64,000 nucleotides of DNA, from positions 116,919 through 180,918 of the forward strand of contig JAFXEF010000013.1 of assembly GCA_017520935.1 (NCBI GenBank), in the 5' to 3' direction. Source of the DNA: Bacteroidaceae bacterium. Its GTDB lineage: Bacteria; Bacteroidota; Bacteroidia; Bacteroidales; Bacteroidaceae. The position numbers and the translations under genes were made by a program. Each line of letters opens with the position of its first letter. The first letter of the stretch is position 1. Shown here one piece after another: positions 17,580 through 24,895 of this stretch. The notes under the pieces are model-generated. The model ran no database searches. It worked only from the letters and a program-made list of their open reading frames with translations, and had not been told where the DNA came from.

Positions 17580-18545
17580 ATGACCGATGTGGTAATAGCT
17601 TGGGTTGATGGTGATGACCCTGTACATAAGCGAAAGAAAGCCCGTTTTCTGACCCCAAACAAGGAGCTCCATTTTGAGGATGTAGCAGGAGAGTCGAGAT
17701 ACAAGTCCACTGGCGAGATTTACTATTGTGTAGCATCGGTATTACGCTACGCCCCTTGGGTGCGCAAGATATACATAGTGACCGATAGCCAAGACCCCCA
17801 TGTGGATGAGTTCGTAGTCCACAATTTCCCTGACAACACGATTCCCATCGAACTGGTCGACCACACCGTGCTCTTCCGCGGCTACGAGCAGTATCTGCCC
17901 ACCTTCAATTCGCTGGCCATCTCCACCATGCTGTGGCGCATACCAGGCATCAGCGACAGTTTCCTCTATTTCAATGACGATGTCTTCCTTGCCTCTCCGA
18001 CCACCGAGGATATGTGGTTCGAGGGCGATAAGACCCGCATCTATGCCGACCGCTTTCCTGCCCTGTGGGCCCGTCTGCTCCGCTGGGGCAAGCATTTGGG
18101 CAAAAAGCACAAAGTGTTCGGACATAAAGACCCCATGCTCAACTCGGCCGACATCTTAAAATCCAACCATTTCTATCTCTTTCCCCACGCCCCAGTACCT
18201 ATGCGCCGTACCTGGTATGAACAGTTCTATGCCGAGCACCCCGACCTGCTCGACCGCAATATACGCCACCGCTTTCGTGAGCCATCGCAGTTTAGCGCCC
18301 CCACACTCTTCTACGTGAGTGCTCATCGGACTGGTCAGCTTGAGGTGCGTTCACCGAAGGGTACTACCAGTTTCTTCAAGCCCTCAATGGAGAAGCGAGA
18401 AGCCTATATGGAGCGCAAGATAGCCGAGGCCGAGGCCAATAAGAACCTCAAGTTCGGCTGCATCAACTCCCTTGGCGAAACCACCGAGGAGGCGCAGCAA
18501 ATGTTCAAGGAGTGGATAACGAAGAAGCTGAATGTAACCCTCTGA
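17580..18545 (+). CDS. Stealth-family sugar-phosphate transferase
   Basis: 321 residues with the conserved Stealth regions: CR1 at 3-14 (DVVIAWVDGDDP), CR2 at about 41-140 (YAPWVRKIYIVTDSQDP, then LPTFNSLAI and FLYFNDDVFLASP) and a CR3-like HAPVPM segment with a downstream RFREPSQF. The family includes capsule polymerases and GlcNAc-1-phosphotransferases that transfer hexose-1-phosphate from nucleotide sugars to build phosphodiester-linked glycans. Acidic residues in CR1 and CR2 (D10, D12, D133, D134) are likely functional. It is coupled to the glycosyltransferase upstream and convergent with another 11 bp away. It probably contributes to capsule or to an O-antigen-like phosphoglycan. Confidence 0.9.
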   Translation: MTDVVIAWVDGDDPVHKRKKARFLTPNKELHFEDVAGESRYKSTGEIYYCVASVLRYAPWVRKIYIVTDSQDPHVDEFVVHNFPDNTIPIELVDHTVLFRGYEQYLPTFNSLAISTMLWRIPGISDSFLYFNDDVFLASPTTEDMWFEGDKTRIYADRFPALWARLLRWGKHLGKKHKVFGHKDPMLNSADILKSNHFYLFPHAPVPMRRTWYEQFYAEHPDLLDRNIRHRFREPSQFSAPTLFYVSAHRTGQLEVRSPKGTTSFFKPSMEKREAYMERKIAEAEANKNLKFGCINSLGETTEEAQQMFKEWITKKLNVTL

Positions 18546-18556
18546 TTCGAAACGAC

Positions 18557-19495
18557 TCAGATAAATCGTCGCCAAATCTTGATATAGAGCAATATCACAT
18601 GTTGCTTAAGTGCCAAGGTTGTACCTTGGGGTATCAGTGAAGATCTGTAACTGAGGCGTTTCAGCTCCTCCTTTTCGCTCTGAGTATGGGCGCGTCTAAT
18701 CATATGCCCCAAAGTGCGTACGAATGCATTGGCTGACTTGTAAGCCACTAACGCTTTCTCGCGTTTGGTGGTGTATAGTCCGCTATCGTTGATAAACTTC
18801 AGTCTACGGCAGTCTGCATCGGCATAGTCTCGGTACTTGACAAAGCTCTTGGCGCGATTGATACTCCCTTGGCGCTGATAGTAAGCATAGTAGGCCTTGT
18901 TGATGATTCCCACGCGGTGTGCTGCAGCCATGAACAGGAAGGTCGATGCACGATCCTCGTAATACATGTGTGTGGGGAACTTCAGCGTTTCAAACAGGCT
19001 TCGCTTATACAGCATGGTGCATACCACACGCGAAATTTTCTCACGCAGATTAAGCGTAGCGGCCTCTTTGGCACTGAGAATGATCACTTTGCCATCTTGC
19101 GGATAGGGGTATTTATTTGGCTTGGTGTCGTAGGTGCAGTAGAAGTTGCAGTCCACGAGTTCCAGATCATGACCGTTAGCCAATGAATACATGTGCTCAT
19201 ACATCTCGGGATGTATGGTGTCGTCGCTGTCTACAAATCCCACATACTCTCCCGATGCCATCTCAACCCCAGCATTACGTGCAGTAGAGAGGTCGGCCTC
19301 ATCAATGTGCAGTACCTTGATGCGCTTGTCCGTCAGTGCTATTTGGTGGCACAGCTCCAGGGAATTATCCGTAGAGGCATTCTCCACAAGGATAATCTCC
19401 GTATCTGTCAGCGTTTGCGCAGTGACAGATGCCACGCATTTCTCTAAATACTCGGCCGTGTTGTGTACAGGAATGATGATGCTTACTTTAGGCAT
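18557..19495 (-). CDS. Family 2 glycosyltransferase
   Basis: 312 residues with a classic GT-A fold N-terminus: VSIIIPVHNTAEYLEKCVASV, then ENASTDNS, LSTARNAGVEMASGEYVGFVDSDD with the metal-binding DSDD at 89-92, and HPEMY. Inverting transferases of this type add single sugars to surface glycans. The C-terminal third is basic and helical with a weakly hydrophobic end, which may lie against the membrane. It is 20 bp downstream of the LicD-type gene on the same strand and should be in one transcript with it. It is convergent with the Stealth gene. The sugar specificity is unknown. Confidence 0.92.
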   Translation of the reverse strand: MPKVSIIIPVHNTAEYLEKCVASVTAQTLTDTEIILVENASTDNSLELCHQIALTDKRIKVLHIDEADLSTARNAGVEMASGEYVGFVDSDDTIHPEMYEHMYSLANGHDLELVDCNFYCTYDTKPNKYPYPQDGKVIILSAKEAATLNLREKISRVVCTMLYKRSLFETLKFPTHMYYEDRASTFLFMAAAHRVGIINKAYYAYYQRQGSINRAKSFVKYRDYADADCRRLKFINDSGLYTTKREKALVAYKSANAFVRTLGHMIRRAHTQSEKEELKRLSYRSSLIPQGTTLALKQHVILLYIKIWRRFI

Positions 19496-19515
19496 ACGTG
19501 ATGATGGGAGATATA

Positions 19516-20178
19516 TTAGCCTTTCTTACCGAATATCTTAAGTACTCCCTTGCGCTCCTCAATGGTGAAATATCGAATGTTTTTGGCCTCCTCTTTGTAG
19601 TTGAAGTTCGGGTTGGGAGTCATGAATGTGGGGCCATAGTGCCAAGTGAGATGCTCCACACAGTCTGCAGGCACATTGACCGTGCATCCCTTATATTCCA
19701 CAGGCTCGAACCCATTGTCGGGAATACTTACCTGCTTCACCGTGCAGGGGCGCCGATTAAGCAAGCTACTCAGCAAATTCTTCCTTGCCCTTGTGTATGA
19801 GGTGCAGTGCAGTCCCTCGTTGTTACGGTCAAAGTAGAATACATCGAGCGTGGTGTGTAGGTATCGATAACACTCTTCCAACCCGCCGCCATTGTCGGTA
19901 TAGCTGCGTATGAGTTTGAAGCCACGTGTCTCCAATGCTCTTTTTATCTGTGGAGCATCGTGCAGATATGCGCCAAAGTCAAGGTCATCGTCATGCTTGA
20001 TGAAGTCGTGCTCACGATAATATCCCAGCAAGGTGCCGAACTCTAACCAAAATGTGAGACCCTCGGCATTCAGTGCTTCGGAGAAGCGTTGCAACAACTC
20101 CACAGCCTCAGCGTTAAAATATTGCTTGCGCAATGCCCTTGCCTGCTCTCGTTTGATGTCTTTTTTCTCTGTAGCCAT
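19516..20178 (-). CDS. LicD-family phosphotransferase
   Basis: 220 residues of the LicD/fukutin nucleotidyltransferase-like family, which moves phosphocholine, phosphoribitol or similar groups onto glycans. The core is present: WLEFGTLLGYYRE (44-56), then a metal-binding H-D-D-D-L-D (62-67), with a later hydrophobic strand TLDVFYFD that may hold the third carboxylate. The start at 20178 follows a TATCTTTG -7 box by 12 bp; the open frame further upstream crosses that promoter. Together with the Stealth-type enzyme this gives two phosphodiester-forming transferases in 3.6 kb. The donor (CDP-choline or another) cannot be told from sequence. Confidence 0.88.
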   Translation of the reverse strand: MATEKKDIKREQARALRKQYFNAEAVELLQRFSEALNAEGLTFWLEFGTLLGYYREHDFIKHDDDLDFGAYLHDAPQIKRALETRGFKLIRSYTDNGGGLEECYRYLHTTLDVFYFDRNNEGLHCTSYTRARKNLLSSLLNRRPCTVKQVSIPDNGFEPVEYKGCTVNVPADCVEHLTWHYGPTFMTPNPNFNYKEEAKNIRYFTIEERKGVLKIFGKKG

Positions 20179-20190
20179 AATTCGTTTCGG

Positions 20191-20198
20191 CAAAGATA
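20191..20198 (-). promoter_or_regulatory. Promoter -7 element of the LicD-type gene
   Basis: The minus strand reads TATCTTTG, preceded by a TTTCTCGCTCGTTT spacer like that of other promoters in this window. The predicted leader is only about 8 nt. Confidence 0.6.
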
Positions 20199-20280
20199 CT
20201 AAGAAACGAGCGAGAAATATGAAGTTCACTTCAATTTTTTTTCACAGCGAGTGCACTATATATGTTTTTTCTCAGCAGAT

Positions 20281-20306
20281 CGTCCCTTGCAAAAGAGACG
20301 ATTTTT
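20281..20306 (+). terminator. Hairpin with T-tract, no obvious parent gene
   Basis: CGTCCCTT-gcaa-AAGAGACG forms a stem with one mismatch, followed by ATTTTT on the plus strand. No plus-strand gene ends nearby, so it may belong to a small RNA or to the adjacent 22-bp repeat array. Confidence 0.4.
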
Positions 20307-20308
20307 GT

Positions 20309-20374
20309 TTCTACGCGATGAAACAGAATTTTCTTCGCGATAAAACACTTTTTTCTACGTGAAGGATTTTTTAG
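20309..20374. repeat. Three imperfect 22-bp direct repeats
   Basis: The units begin TTCTACGCGATG (20309), TTCTTCGCGATA (20331) and TTCTACGTGAAG (20353), each exactly 22 bp long. They lie between the DUF4834 stop and the LicD-type promoter. A second direct repeat, GCCGCAGGTGCG, occurs at 20414 and again at 20458. Confidence 0.6.
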
Positions 20375-20496
20375 AGTCAAAGGAGAGTTCGTCCGGCAAT
20401 ACAGACATATTACGCCGCAGGTGCGGCACGGCATCGGAGCCGGTGCTCGGGAAGGAAGCCGCAGGTGCGCCTTAGCTGTTTGGATTTCTATATGCT

Positions 20497-20757
20497 TTAA
20501 GGGATTTCCTCGAAATCGACGTACTCGCCCTCCGAAGCGTCGAAAATCTTCTCGCGCTTCTTGGGGTCTGAGGCAGGCTGCTCCGACTGGGCTGACTGCG
20601 TGCCCGACTGCTGACGGGCATCATGCCCATAAGGCTGCCGTCGGGTGGTGCGAGAGCCAAAAAGGAGATTCAAGATGCCACGCAGGAGCGAGCCTCCTAT
20701 TATAATAAGGAATAGGAAAAAGAGGAAAATAAAAAAGAATATACCACTAAAAAACAT
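20497..20757 (-). CDS. DUF4834-family small membrane protein
   Basis: 86 residues: a single Phe/Leu/Ile-rich transmembrane segment (about 3-32, including FFIFLFFLFLIIIGG), the LRGILNLLFG motif, a Gln/Ser/Arg-rich polar linker and the conserved acidic end EYVDFEEIP. This architecture matches the DUF4834 family seen next to phospholipid genes in Bacteroidales. The function is unknown. It starts 79 bp after pssA on the same strand and is probably in the psd-pssA transcript. Its N-terminus inserts in the inner membrane and the tail should be cytoplasmic. Confidence 0.85.
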   Translation of the reverse strand: MFFSGIFFFIFLFFLFLIIIGGSLLRGILNLLFGSRTTRRQPYGHDARQQSGTQSAQSEQPASDPKKREKIFDASEGEYVDFEEIP

Positions 20758-20836
20758 CAGTTTTCGATTTATCGTTACGGTAAAGGTATATACAAACAGC
20801 GTGCCAAAAAGGTTCGCACCGAAGCTTATCGCGGCC

Positions 20837-21541
20837 TTACGCCCGCTTTTGTGTCAGAACTGACAGAATGATGTACCATCCTATGACAGCCGAAAGGCCA
20901 CCCAAGCCGAGCACGACGAGCAGTACAAGGCTGATGAGAAGGAACGTGTAGGCTATGCGGTTGCTCTTCCATGAGAGGTTCTTGAACTTGAGCGAGAACA
21001 TGGGTATCTCGGCCACCAGCAACCAGGAGAAAAGCCCTACGAGCGCGAGCACGAGCACCCAACCGTAGGGATGAGCCACCACCTCATCGTGCGAACCGAT
21101 GACCAAAGCGCCCCAGAAGAGGGCATTGGCAGGAGTGGGCAAGCCGATGAACGAGCTTGTCTGACGCTCATCGACATTGAACTTGGCCAGACGAAGTGCT
21201 GAGAAAGCTACCAGAAGGAAGGCAAAGAAAGGGACGACATCGGCCAATTGAAAATTGAGAATTGAGAATTGAAAATAGGCACACTCGCGCAACCAGCTGA
21301 AGACCATCGTGGCAGGAGCGAGCCCGAAGGTGATAACATCGGCCAGCGAATCGAGTTCCTTACCGATAGGTGAACTCACCTTGAGGGCGCGAGCGGTGAG
21401 GCCGTCGAAGAAGTCGAACACCGCACCCATGATGATGCACACGAAGGCTATCGTATAGGCACCCTCAAAGGCGTAAACTGTAGCTACGCATCCTGAGAGC
21501 AGGTTACAGCAGGTAATGGCATTGGGGATATGGCGACGCAT
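20837..21541 (-). CDS. pssA: CDP-diacylglycerol--serine O-phosphatidyltransferase
   Basis: Integral membrane enzyme that joins CDP-diacylglycerol and serine to make phosphatidylserine. The CDP-alcohol phosphotransferase signature is complete: D43-FF-D46-G-x2-AR-x8-G-x3-D64-x3-D68. 234 residues with about seven hydrophobic helices, normal for the family. It lies 6 bp after psd, which decarboxylates its product, so the two form the phosphatidylethanolamine pathway. Residues about 89-99 (YFQFSILNFQL) are encoded by an AATT-rich degenerate repeat that seems to have been inserted in frame between two helices. Otherwise the protein is intact. Confidence 0.96.
   Translation of the reverse strand: MRRHIPNAITCCNLLSGCVATVYAFEGAYTIAFVCIIMGAVFDFFDGLTARALKVSSPIGKELDSLADVITFGLAPATMVFSWLRECAYFQFSILNFQLADVVPFFAFLLVAFSALRLAKFNVDERQTSSFIGLPTPANALFWGALVIGSHDEVVAHPYGWVLVLALVGLFSWLLVAEIPMFSLKFKNLSWKSNRIAYTFLLISLVLLVVLGLGGLSAVIGWYIILSVLTQKRA
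21246..21277. repeat. AATTGA(A/G)A-type tandem repeat inside pssA
   Basis: Four degenerate units of AATTGAAA/AATTGAGA lie in the coding sequence and keep the frame, encoding FQFSILNFQL. The same sequence type occurs in the spacer near 15114-15143. Confidence 0.7.
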
Positions 21542-21547
21542 AGGCTC

Positions 21548-22234
21548 TTATTTCAGCTTGGCTATCACGGTCTGGTTACCAGTGGTCTTCTGCCCCATGG
21601 TGACACACACCTCGGTACCGAGGGGCAGGTACACGTCAACACGGGAACCTAACTTGATGAATCCGAAATGCTCGTCAATGAAACTCTCGTCACCAGGCTT
21701 GGCGTAGGTCACGATACGGCGTGCCATGGCACCGGCAATCTGACGCACCATCACCTCACGGCCATCGGGGATCCCGATGACTACCATCGAGCGCTCATTG
21801 TCGGTGCTGGCCTTGGGCAGGAAGGCACGGTGGAACTTGCCATTATCGTGGGTAACCTTCTTCACCACTCCGTCAACAGGATACCAGTTGGCATGTACGT
21901 TGAGCGGGCTCATGAAGATGGAGAGCAGCAGACGACGGTCGTGGAAGTAGTCGGGCTCCTCCACCTCTTCGATGACTACAATCTTGCCATCGGCAGGAGC
22001 TACCACAATGCCATCGGTCTCCTCACCGGGGAAGCGGCGGGGCGGGCAACGGAAGAAGTTGATGAGCAGGGCATATATCGTAGTGGCTGTCACCGTGATG
22101 ATGATAAACAACCAGCGTAACTCGGGATAGGTGAGCCACCAGGCCAATGCACAAACTGCTGCCCACACGAAGAAACCGATGGTGAGCTGGCGAGTACCCT
22201 CTTGATGAAGGCGTATCTTACGGAGTTTTCTCAT
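21548..22234 (-). CDS. psd: Phosphatidylserine decarboxylase (archaeal type)
   Basis: Pyruvoyl-dependent enzyme that turns phosphatidylserine into phosphatidylethanolamine. The self-cleavage motif L195-G196-S197 sits near the C-terminus ([13 protein letters not shown]); cleavage at G-S gives the alpha chain with its pyruvoyl group. Two N-terminal hydrophobic helices (about 17-35 and 40-60) anchor the protein, followed by APADGKIV and SPLNVHANW. The 228-residue form matches the short archaeal-type Psd of Bacteroidota rather than the longer enterobacterial enzyme. It leads the psd-pssA-DUF4834 unit from its own promoter. Confidence 0.96.
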   Translation of the reverse strand: MRKLRKIRLHQEGTRQLTIGFFVWAAVCALAWWLTYPELRWLFIIITVTATTIYALLINFFRCPPRRFPGEETDGIVVAPADGKIVVIEEVEEPDYFHDRRLLLSIFMSPLNVHANWYPVDGVVKKVTHDNGKFHRAFLPKASTDNERSMVVIGIPDGREVMVRQIAGAMARRIVTYAKPGDESFIDEHFGFIKLGSRVDVYLPLGTEVCVTMGQKTTGNQTVIAKLK

Positions 22235-22266
22235 AGTATAATCCTAAGTATATTATTTAAATTATG

Positions 22267-22297
22267 CAAATTTAGGACTATTCCCCCAATGATGCAA
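22267..22297 (-). promoter_or_regulatory. Promoter of the psd-pssA unit
   Basis: The minus strand has TTG (22297-22295), a 20-nt spacer and TAAATTTG (22274-22267), giving a leader of about 28 nt to the psd ATG. Confidence 0.55.
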
Positions 22298-22341
22298 GAA
22301 AAAACAGCTTTTTGTTTCACGCGCACCTATTGTCCACTATA

Positions 22342-23004
22342 TCACTTCCGTCCGAAATCGGCAGGTATCTCGCCCCATTGGTCCGTCTCCCACTTCACGA
22401 TGGGGTTGGTGACGCGGTGCGCCTTGAGCCATGCCTCGGCACGTTCGATGAGCTGGAACAGCTGTTCGGTCTGATCGGTGCGCTCGAGCTGTGTCTTACA
22501 GCATTTCTTGCGTACCCAGCTGATGGCAGTGCGGCTGTCGCTATAGATGGTCATCTTGAGCCCCTGTTTGTCGAGCAGGGCGAGGGCATGCACGATGGCG
22601 AGAAACTCGCCAATGTTGTTCGTCCCATGCACGGGGCCAAAATGGAAGATTTCCCTGCCGTCGCCAAGGTATACACCACGATACTCCATAGGACCGGGGT
22701 TGCCGCTACAGGCGGCATCAACGGCGAGGGCGTAAGAGGCCTCTCCCCTGCCCCTCCCAAGGAGGGGTGATACAGGCATCGCGGAGTCAGGTTCCCCTCC
22801 TTGGGAGGAGGCAGGGGAGGTTTCTTTTTTCCTTTTCACATACTCATAGGCAGGCGAGGCATACGCACGCTCGGCCTCCTCCTTCGAACCGAACGACTTG
22901 TACACCGCTCCCTTCACACCTTTGATCTGTGCTTGACAATCGTCCCAAGTATGGTAGATACCAGGAGTGAGACCATTCCAGACGACGTAGAACTTTTTTT
23001 TCAT
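22342..23004 (-). CDS. rnhA: Ribonuclease HI with N-terminal hybrid-binding domain
   Basis: 220 residues. An N-terminal RNase H1 RNA/DNA-hybrid-binding domain (1-56: YVVWNGLTPGIYHTWDDCQAQ, then AVYKSFGS) is joined to a catalytic RNase H domain (about 90-220) with D96, E133 and D156 in AVDAACSGNPG, NNIGEF and IYSDSR. It removes RNA from RNA-DNA hybrids. The linker (about 62-88, Pro/Gly/Ser-rich, including SPLLGRGRGE) is encoded by a G+C-rich inverted repeat that keeps the frame. The ATG shares one base with the argS stop (TAATG), so the two are translationally coupled. Confidence 0.93.
   Translation of the reverse strand: MKKKFYVVWNGLTPGIYHTWDDCQAQIKGVKGAVYKSFGSKEEAERAYASPAYEYVKRKKETSPASSQGGEPDSAMPVSPLLGRGRGEASYALAVDAACSGNPGPMEYRGVYLGDGREIFHFGPVHGTNNIGEFLAIVHALALLDKQGLKMTIYSDSRTAISWVRKKCCKTQLERTDQTEQLFQLIERAEAWLKAHRVTNPIVKWETDQWGEIPADFGRK
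22743..22819. repeat. G+C-rich inverted repeat inside the rnhA linker
   Basis: The arms (22743-22767 and 22794-22819) are about 25 nt and nearly perfect complements, separated by 26 nt. Each arm has its own palindrome, CCCCTCCCAAGGAGGGG and CCTCCTTGGGAGG. The element is read in frame as a flexible linker. Confidence 0.75.
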
Positions 23005-24785
23005 TACATTCTATCCGGTACCTCGATACCGAGCAGTCCCATGCCGAGACGGATGATCTTGGCCACGTTGGCCGAGAGCACGAGACGGAAGCGCTTCACG
23101 GCTTCGTCCTCCTCGCGCAGGATGCTGTAGTCGTGGTAGAACTGGTTGAACTCCTTCACGAGGTCGTACACGTAGTTGGCGATTACCGAAGGGGTGTAGG
23201 TGACACCGGCATCCTTCACAACGGCGGGGAATTCGGCCAACTTCTGGATTAACGACATCTCCTTGTCGTTAATCACAAACTCGGAATTCTGAATGTTGAA
23301 TTCTCCCTCGGCTTTGCGCAGGATTGACTGGATGCGGGCATAGGTATACTGGATGAAGGGGCCTGTGTTGCCGTTGAAGTCAATAGACTCCTTGGGGTTG
23401 AAGGTCATATTCTTACGGGCATCGACCTTGAGAATGAAGTACTTGAGTGCACCGAGACCTACGATGCGGGCAATATCCTCGGCCTCCTCGGCGGTGAGTC
23501 CGTCGAGCTTGCCCAATTCCTTCGAGGTGTCGCGTGCGGTGGCTATCATCTCGGCCATGAGGTCATCGGCATCCACTACGGTGCCTTCGCGGCTCTTCAT
23601 CTTGCCCTCGGGGAGCTCAACCATACCATACGAGAAGTGTACGAGATCCTTACCCCAGTCGAAGCCGAGCTTGTCGAGCAGGATGGAGAGTACCTGGAAG
23701 TGGTAGTTCTGCTCGTTGCCAACAACGTATATCATCTTGTTGATGGGATAATCCTGGAAACGCAGCTTGGCGGTACCGATATCCTGTGTCATGTATACCG
23801 ATGTGCCGTCGCTACGAAGCAGGAGCTTGTGGTCGAGACCCTCACCGGTGAGGTCGGCCCATACGGAGCCATCTTCCTTGCGGAAGAAAAAGCCCTTATC
23901 CAGGCCCTCCATCACCTTCTCCTTGCCTTCGAGGTAGGTCTGCGATTCGTAGTATATCTTGTCGAAGTCTACCCCCATCATCTTGTATGTCTCGTCGAAG
24001 CCGGCATATACCCACTCATTCATCATCTGCCACAGGCCGCGCACCTCGGGGTCGCCGGCCTCCCACTTGACGAGCATCTCACGCGCCTCGGCCATCAGGG
24101 GTGACTTGGCTTCTGCCTCCTCCTTGGTGCAGCCCTCGAGCTCCATGATCTCGGCCACCTCAGCCTTGTAGTGTTTGTCGAACGCTACGTAGTAGTCGCC
24201 GATGAGGTGGTCGCCCTTCTTACCCGATGTCTCGGGGGTCTCGCCATTGCCATACTTCTGCCAAGCGAGCATCGACTTGCAGATATGTATGCCACGGTCG
24301 TTGACAATGTTGGTCTTCACCACACGATTACCGTTGGCTTCCATGATGTTTGCCAGAGCATAGCCCAAGAGGTTGTTGCGCACATGACCCAGGTGGAGCG
24401 GTTTATTGGTATTGGGAGACGAGTACTCGATCATCACCAACGGAGAACTCTCTGTGGGAGTCTGCAAACCATACCTGACATCGCTATCGATAGCGCCGAG
24501 CAGCTCTGCCCATGCCGAAGCGGCAATGGTGATGTTGAGGAATCCCTTGATGACGTTGAATGCCTGCACCATAGGCTCGTGGGCGGCCAGATACTCGCCT
24601 ATCTCCTGAGCCGTCTGCTCGGGTCCCTTGCGCGAAGTGCGCAGGAAGGGGAACACCACAAGGGTCAGATGTCCCTCAAACTCTTTCTTTGTCTTCTGTA
24701 GCTGCACCTGTGCAGACTCCACCGCCTGTCCGTACAACGCCTGTATCGCCTCTACGACACTCTTTACCAATTGTTGCTCTATCAT
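23004..24785 (-). CDS. argS: Arginyl-tRNA synthetase
   Basis: Class I synthetase charging tRNA-Arg. The HIGH box appears as HLGH in SSPNTNKPLHLGHVRNN (near residue 133) and the KMSKS loop as GKMKSREGT (near 396). An N-terminal additional domain (about 1-110) precedes the catalytic core, and the C-terminal anticodon-binding helices end in the conserved GLLGIEVPDRM. 593 residues is usual for the family. Residues near 494-503 (EFNIQNSEF) come from an AATTC-rich repeat-like stretch in a loop between the core and the anticodon-binding domain. It heads the argS-rnhA unit. Confidence 0.97.
   Translation of the reverse strand: MIEQQLVKSVVEAIQALYGQAVESAQVQLQKTKKEFEGHLTLVVFPFLRTSRKGPEQTAQEIGEYLAAHEPMVQAFNVIKGFLNITIAASAWAELLGAIDSDVRYGLQTPTESSPLVMIEYSSPNTNKPLHLGHVRNNLLGYALANIMEANGNRVVKTNIVNDRGIHICKSMLAWQKYGNGETPETSGKKGDHLIGDYYVAFDKHYKAEVAEIMELEGCTKEEAEAKSPLMAEAREMLVKWEAGDPEVRGLWQMMNEWVYAGFDETYKMMGVDFDKIYYESQTYLEGKEKVMEGLDKGFFFRKEDGSVWADLTGEGLDHKLLLRSDGTSVYMTQDIGTAKLRFQDYPINKMIYVVGNEQNYHFQVLSILLDKLGFDWGKDLVHFSYGMVELPEGKMKSREGTVVDADDLMAEMIATARDTSKELGKLDGLTAEEAEDIARIVGLGALKYFILKVDARKNMTFNPKESIDFNGNTGPFIQYTYARIQSILRKAEGEFNIQNSEFVINDKEMSLIQKLAEFPAVVKDAGVTYTPSVIANYVYDLVKEFNQFYHDYSILREEDEAVKRFRLVLSANVAKIIRLGMGLLGIEVPDRM
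23279..23307. repeat. AATTC-type repeat inside argS
   Basis: A stretch with GGAATTCTGAA and TTGAATTC, related to the A+T-rich repeat in pssA, is read in frame as EFNIQNSEF. It sits in a region where the family varies in length. Confidence 0.5.
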
Positions 24786-24816
24786 AATTATAGGTGTTAT
24801 CTTTATTTATGGGAGA

Positions 24817-24824
24817 CAAAATTA
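24817..24824 (-). promoter_or_regulatory. Probable -7 element of argS
   Basis: The minus strand reads TAATTTTG, a consensus match, 31 bp before the argS ATG. It lies in the divergent region shared with the GH105 gene. Confidence 0.5.
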
Positions 24825-24844
24825 CGGCAAAAAATCGACATTTC

Positions 24845-24875
24845 TTGCCGTTACTCTCAAATTTTTGTATATTTG
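24845..24875 (+). promoter_or_regulatory. Promoter of the GH105 gene
   Basis: TTG at 24845-24847 and TATATTTG at 24868-24875 are 20 nt apart. The predicted leader to the ATG at 24896 is about 16 nt. Confidence 0.6.
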
Positions 24876-24895
24876 CAGTAAACTGCGAATATACT

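Noticed and set aside
20231..20434. Small minus-strand frame of 67 codons over the 22-bp repeats
   Set aside because: Its lysine/phenylalanine-rich peptide is simply the translation of the repeats, with no good start site; treated as a repeat rather than a gene.
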